Source of the DNA: Gracilimonas sp.
GTDB lineage: Bacteria > Bacteroidota > Rhodothermia > Balneolales > Balneolaceae
Length of the DNA: 64,000 nucleotides
Assembly (NCBI RefSeq): GCF_017641085.1
Contig: NZ_JAEPPI010000003.1
Location: 572,894-636,893 of the forward strand
Direction of reading: 5' to 3'
Shown here: one piece after another, positions 61,375 through 64,000 of the stretch
Position numbering within the stretch: position 1 is the first letter of the stretch
Layout of the letters: every line of letters starts with the position of its first letter
Made by a program: the position numbers and the translations under genes
Notes under the pieces: generated by a model
Database searches by the model: none
Told to the model about the DNA's origin: nothing
Seen by the model: the letters and a program-made list of their open reading frames with translations, nothing else

Positions 61375-61899
61375 ATGAAATTAATTATGATTCTAACGGT
61401 GATGGCTTTGGCTGTTAACAATATATCTTATGCTCAAACAAGTATCTCTGATTTAGAACCGGAAGCATACTTCGATTTCTGGGTTGGAGAATGGGAATTG
61501 GCGTGGACTGACAATCAGGGGAATGCAGGGGCAGGAACAAACACCATTGAGAAAATTCTGGACGGTGTGGTTATTCAGGAAAATTTTGCTGCCACCCGTG
61601 GAGCCCTCGAAGGATATAAAGGTAGGAGCGTTTCGGTTTATAATCCGCAGCGTCAATTGTGGCATCAGGCCTGGGTAGATAATCAGGGCGGCTATATCGA
61701 CCTGAAAGGATCGGTAGATGGAGATAAAAGAATTTTTCAAACGGGAGAAAGACCGGGGCCACAGGGAGGTACCATCATCAGTCGTATGGTATTTTATGAT
61801 ATTGAAAAAGGCTCTTTTACCTGGGACTGGGAGTCTTCACAGGATGGTGGGGATACCTGGTCACTTAATTGGCGCATACAATATAAAAGAGTGAATTAG
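61375..61899 (+). CDS. secreted DUF1579-like protein
   Basis: Exported protein of 174 residues with signal peptide (ending SYAQ). The start FDFWVGEWELAW is the pattern of DUF1579-type lipocalin-like proteins; IEKILDGVVIQENF and the repeating YNPQRQLWHQAWVDNQGGY strands fit a calycin-like barrel. No catalytic residues evident. Divergent from the AraC gene and upstream of an SDR gene by 66 nt. Function unknown. Confidence 0.75.
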   Translation: MKLIMILTVMALAVNNISYAQTSISDLEPEAYFDFWVGEWELAWTDNQGNAGAGTNTIEKILDGVVIQENFAATRGALEGYKGRSVSVYNPQRQLWHQAWVDNQGGYIDLKGSVDGDKRIFQTGERPGPQGGTIISRMVFYDIEKGSFTWDWESSQDGGDTWSLNWRIQYKRVN

Positions 61900-61965
61900 T
61901 TGGAACGAAGAACCATGTTTTCCACTTTTCCATGTTGACTATTTATCAAGAAAGAAGATCACATC

Positions 61966-62685
61966 ATGGAAAATAAAATTGTACTCATTGTAGGCGGATC
62001 AGGTGGAATCGGAAGCGCAACGGCAAAGCGATTTGCTAAAGAGAACGCTAAAGTTATACTTGCCTCCCGCAATAAAGCCAACGTAGAAAAAGTAGCTAAA
62101 GAAATTAATGATAACGGGGGAGAGGCTTTTGCCATTGAAGTGGATGCTACCGATGAAGCTTCCGTTAAAAGAATGACGGATGAAATTGCCAATCAGCTTG
62201 GAAAAATCGATGTACTGATTAATGCATTTGGTCAGGGAATCATACAACCTTTCATGGATATCAATCCGGCCGATGCCAAAGAAATCATCAATACCAATGT
62301 GTATGGAACGTTTCTGGTTACCCAAACGGTGATGAAAAACATGAACGAGGATGAGCCAACATCTGTGGTCATGTTTCCCGGTACCATGGGTAAGTATGTG
62401 ATGAAGAACGCTTCCGTTTACGCAGCTTCCAAATTCGCCATTCAGGGCTTAACCAAAGCCTTAGTTGAAGAGCAACGAAGGGGTAATACAAAATTCTCAC
62501 TGTTGTATCTGGGTGGGGTGGATACTCCTTTCTGGGACGATGAGAGGGTAAACATGAAAGTCAAAAAAGACATGATGCTTACCCCCGATGAAGTAGCTGA
62601 AGCTGTGTTCTATGCCGTAAACCAACCTTCCGGTTCGGTTATGAATGAAGTTGTGATTCAGCCAGAAAGTCACCAGTTGGTGTAG
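61966..62685 (+). CDS. short-chain dehydrogenase/reductase
   Basis: NAD(P)-dependent oxidoreductase of 239 residues. The nucleotide motif is GGSGGIGSATAKRF, followed by NAFGQG, and the catalytic Tyr/Lys appear in VYAASKFAIQG. The Ser position lies in the FPGTMGKY segment, where Thr may substitute for Ser. Cofactor preference leans to NADP because of the ASRN segment after the second strand. Substrate unknown. The gene is 66 nt after the secreted DUF1579-like protein. Confidence 0.9.
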   Translation: MENKIVLIVGGSGGIGSATAKRFAKENAKVILASRNKANVEKVAKEINDNGGEAFAIEVDATDEASVKRMTDEIANQLGKIDVLINAFGQGIIQPFMDINPADAKEIINTNVYGTFLVTQTVMKNMNEDEPTSVVMFPGTMGKYVMKNASVYAASKFAIQGLTKALVEEQRRGNTKFSLLYLGGVDTPFWDDERVNMKVKKDMMLTPDEVAEAVFYAVNQPSGSVMNEVVIQPESHQLV

Positions 62686-62755
62686 ACTTTCCAAGAAATA
62701 TGAAAATTGTAGTGGTTTTATTAGATTATTATTTATCAGTTCTACTACAAATACT

Positions 62756-62986
62756 ATGAAAGATTTTGAACGTATTACATTTGATCCGAAAATAATGGGA
62801 GGAAAACCTTGCATTAGAGGAACACGTGTGACAGTTGGAACAATTGTTGGTTTAGTAGCCGAAGAGTATTCTTTTGAAAAGATACTTGAATTATACCCCT
62901 ATCTTGAAAAAGAGGACATTCATCAATCTCTGGAATATGCTGCCTGGAGGTCTAATGAGCTTAGGGAACCCTTCTCAGCTGTATGA
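62756..62986 (+). CDS. DUF433-family antitoxin-like protein
   Basis: A 76-residue DUF433 protein: ERITFDPKIMGGKPCIRGTRVTVGTI is the signature, with the tail EDIHQSLEYAAWRSNE. Members often precede PIN-like DUF5615 genes and act as antitoxins. The pair overlaps by 4 nt (ATGA), as here. The base composition is AT-richer than its neighbours, hinting at transfer. Confidence 0.92.
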   Translation: MKDFERITFDPKIMGGKPCIRGTRVTVGTIVGLVAEEYSFEKILELYPYLEKEDIHQSLEYAAWRSNELREPFSAV

Positions 62987-63351
62987 AAATTTTAATTGAT
63001 ATGAATTTAAGTCCAGCTTGGGTGGGCTTTTTTCAGGCAAAATCAATAGGAGCTGTACATTGGAGTGAAATTGGTAAAATGGATGCACCGGATAAGCAGA
63101 TTTTAGAATATGCGAAGGAACATAATTTTGTCATATTTACTCATGATCTGGACTTTGGAAATATATTAGCGGTAAGTGGAGGCCAGTTTCCGAGTGTTAT
63201 TCAGATTCGAACTTTGGATACCAATCCAAGTGTACTTTCCCCAATTGTTTTTAAAGCGTTAAGGCAATATAAAACGCATTTAGAAAGCGGAGCTTTAATA
63301 ACGGTTGATCTCACCAAAGCAAGGGCCACAATCCTGCCTATACCACGATAG
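62983..63351 (+). CDS. DUF5615-family PIN-like protein, toxin candidate
   Basis: A 122-residue PIN-like protein. MKILIDMNLSPAW gives the first acidic residue, and IFTHDLDFGNILA is the conserved DUF5615 signature with further acidic residues for metal binding. Such proteins are likely ribonucleases paired with DUF433 antitoxins. It overlaps the antitoxin-like gene and converges on the lysine-transaminase gene 12 nt away. Toxicity is inferred from family. Confidence 0.9.
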   Translation: MKILIDMNLSPAWVGFFQAKSIGAVHWSEIGKMDAPDKQILEYAKEHNFVIFTHDLDFGNILAVSGGQFPSVIQIRTLDTNPSVLSPIVFKALRQYKTHLESGALITVDLTKARATILPIPR

Positions 63352-63363
63352 AGTTTAACATGT

Positions 63364-64000
63364 TTATGCAACCGGGCATTTATCCAGCGAAGTTTTGTAT
63401 GCCTTCTCAAGTATATCCAGCCCCTCATCAATCTGGTCTTGCGTAATAGTTAGCGGCGGACGGAAACGCACGGTGTTCGGACCACAGGAAAGGATCATCA
63501 GCCCGTTATTCACGCATTCTTTGATCACGGCATCGCGGGAGTGGCCATCGGGCAGGTCGATGGCGCAGAATAATCCTTTACCTCGAGGATTGGTAAAATA
63601 CTCGTGCTGGTCGGCCAGGGCTTCCAGTCGGGTTTGAAGATAATTGCCGACTTTGGCCGCATTATCAACCAGGTTCTCTTCTTCGATTACATCCAGAATA
63701 CGGCCGAAGCGAACCATATCCACTAAGTTTCCACCCCAGGTAGAATTAATACGGGATGAAACATGAAAGCAATTGGTTTCAACTTCATCTACACGCTTGC
63801 CGGCCAGGATGCCACATACCTGTGCCTTCTTACCAAACGCGAGGATGTCGGGTTTAACATAATGCTCATGAGCCCAGAATTTACCTGTCATGCCAACTCC
63901 GGTTTGAACTTCATCGTAAATCAGTAAGGCTTCGTGTTTATCAGCTAAATCTCTTAGCGCCCGATGGAACTCCTGTCGGAAGTGACGGTCGCCACCTTCT
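63364..64000 (-). CDS. lat: L-lysine 6-transaminase, partial at the window edge
   Basis: Class III PLP aminotransferase converting L-lysine to 2-aminoadipate 6-semialdehyde. Only the C-terminal 212 residues are inside the window: the frame runs through the right edge with EGGDRHFRQEF, then LLIYDEVQTGVGMTGKFWAHEHY. The PLP Lys lies in AFGKKAQVCG, the lysine-6-transaminase version of the site. The Met at 63891 is internal, not the start. RFRPPLTIT near the C-terminus supplies the carboxylate-binding Arg. Substrate rests on similarity of these motifs to known Lat. Confidence 0.9.
   Translation of the reverse strand, partial: EGGDRHFRQEFHRALRDLADKHEALLIYDEVQTGVGMTGKFWAHEHYVKPDILAFGKKAQVCGILAGKRVDEVETNCFHVSSRINSTWGGNLVDMVRFGRILDVIEEENLVDNAAKVGNYLQTRLEALADQHEYFTNPRGKGLFCAIDLPDGHSRDAVIKECVNNGLMILSCGPNTVRFRPPLTITQDQIDEGLDILEKAYKTSLDKCPVA

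Overview
The window reads as chromosomal DNA of a marine or halophilic member of the Bacteroidota/Balneolota (Balneola or Gracilimonas type). This rests on gene content: type IX secretion genes (porU, porV and a cargo protein with a C-terminal sorting domain), a fused CcoN-CcoO cbb3 oxidase, many SpII lipoproteins and few Shine-Dalgarno sites. The taxonomic call is inference. About 60 genes are packed tightly, many with 1-10 nt overlaps. I see no rRNA, tRNA, CRISPR array, insertion sequence or prophage, and no gene-free stretch above 300 bases.

Layout. 1-2824: an acidic protein of unknown function (5' end outside the window) and a propionyl-CoA carboxylase beta subunit. 2929-5983: a lipoprotein with a caspase-like domain, two related small lipoproteins, and a divergent secreted DUF4384-type protein. 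6149-9829: a lipoprotein, purine nucleoside phosphorylase, a metallo-beta-lactamase-fold hydrolase and PhoH. 9945-24133: a long minus-strand run that begins with porU and porV and continues through a degenerate M6-like cargo protein, a metallopeptidase/TolB-propeller/beta-barrel protein, a DUF5683-like protein, a PASTA protein and rpe. 24401-29846: thiolase, cystathionine gamma-synthase type enzyme, two TPR lipoproteins, RidA. 29868-34238: LytM peptidase, FAH-family hydrolase, rplU-rpmA (L21 has an unusual C-terminal tail), a small ORF, lexA. 34289-40847: a HEAT-like/cyclophilin lipoprotein, an alpha/beta hydrolase lacking its nucleophile, DinB, YccF, two acyl-CoA dehydrogenases. 41061-44856: an orphan exosortase-like protein, glycerate 2-kinase, and an overlapping Lrp regulator/methionine gamma-lyase pair. 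44946-47653: a TPM/TPM/LemA operon and a YjjG-like phosphatase. 47662-56596: an Rrf2-headed cbb3 oxidase operon (ccoI, ccoS, ccoNO, ccoQ, ccoP, ccoG, ccoH, safE-like). 56783-64000: CoA-transferase, purL, an AraC regulator, a secreted protein, an SDR enzyme, a DUF433/DUF5615 toxin-antitoxin-like pair, and the 3' part of a lysine 6-transaminase gene.

How the genes fit together. Several enzymes belong to acyl-CoA and amino-acid catabolism: methionine gamma-lyase gives 2-oxobutyrate and so propionyl-CoA for PccB; lysine 6-transaminase and glutaryl-CoA dehydrogenase could serve lysine breakdown; thiolase, acyl-CoA dehydrogenase and CoA-transferase handle acyl-CoA esters. The high-affinity cbb3 oxidase would take the electrons at low oxygen. 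The rest is largely cell-envelope biology. The most unusual material is the porU/porV run with its catalytically degenerate cargo protein, the surface caspase cluster, the orphan exosortase, and a set of intergenic hairpins built from reiterated short words.
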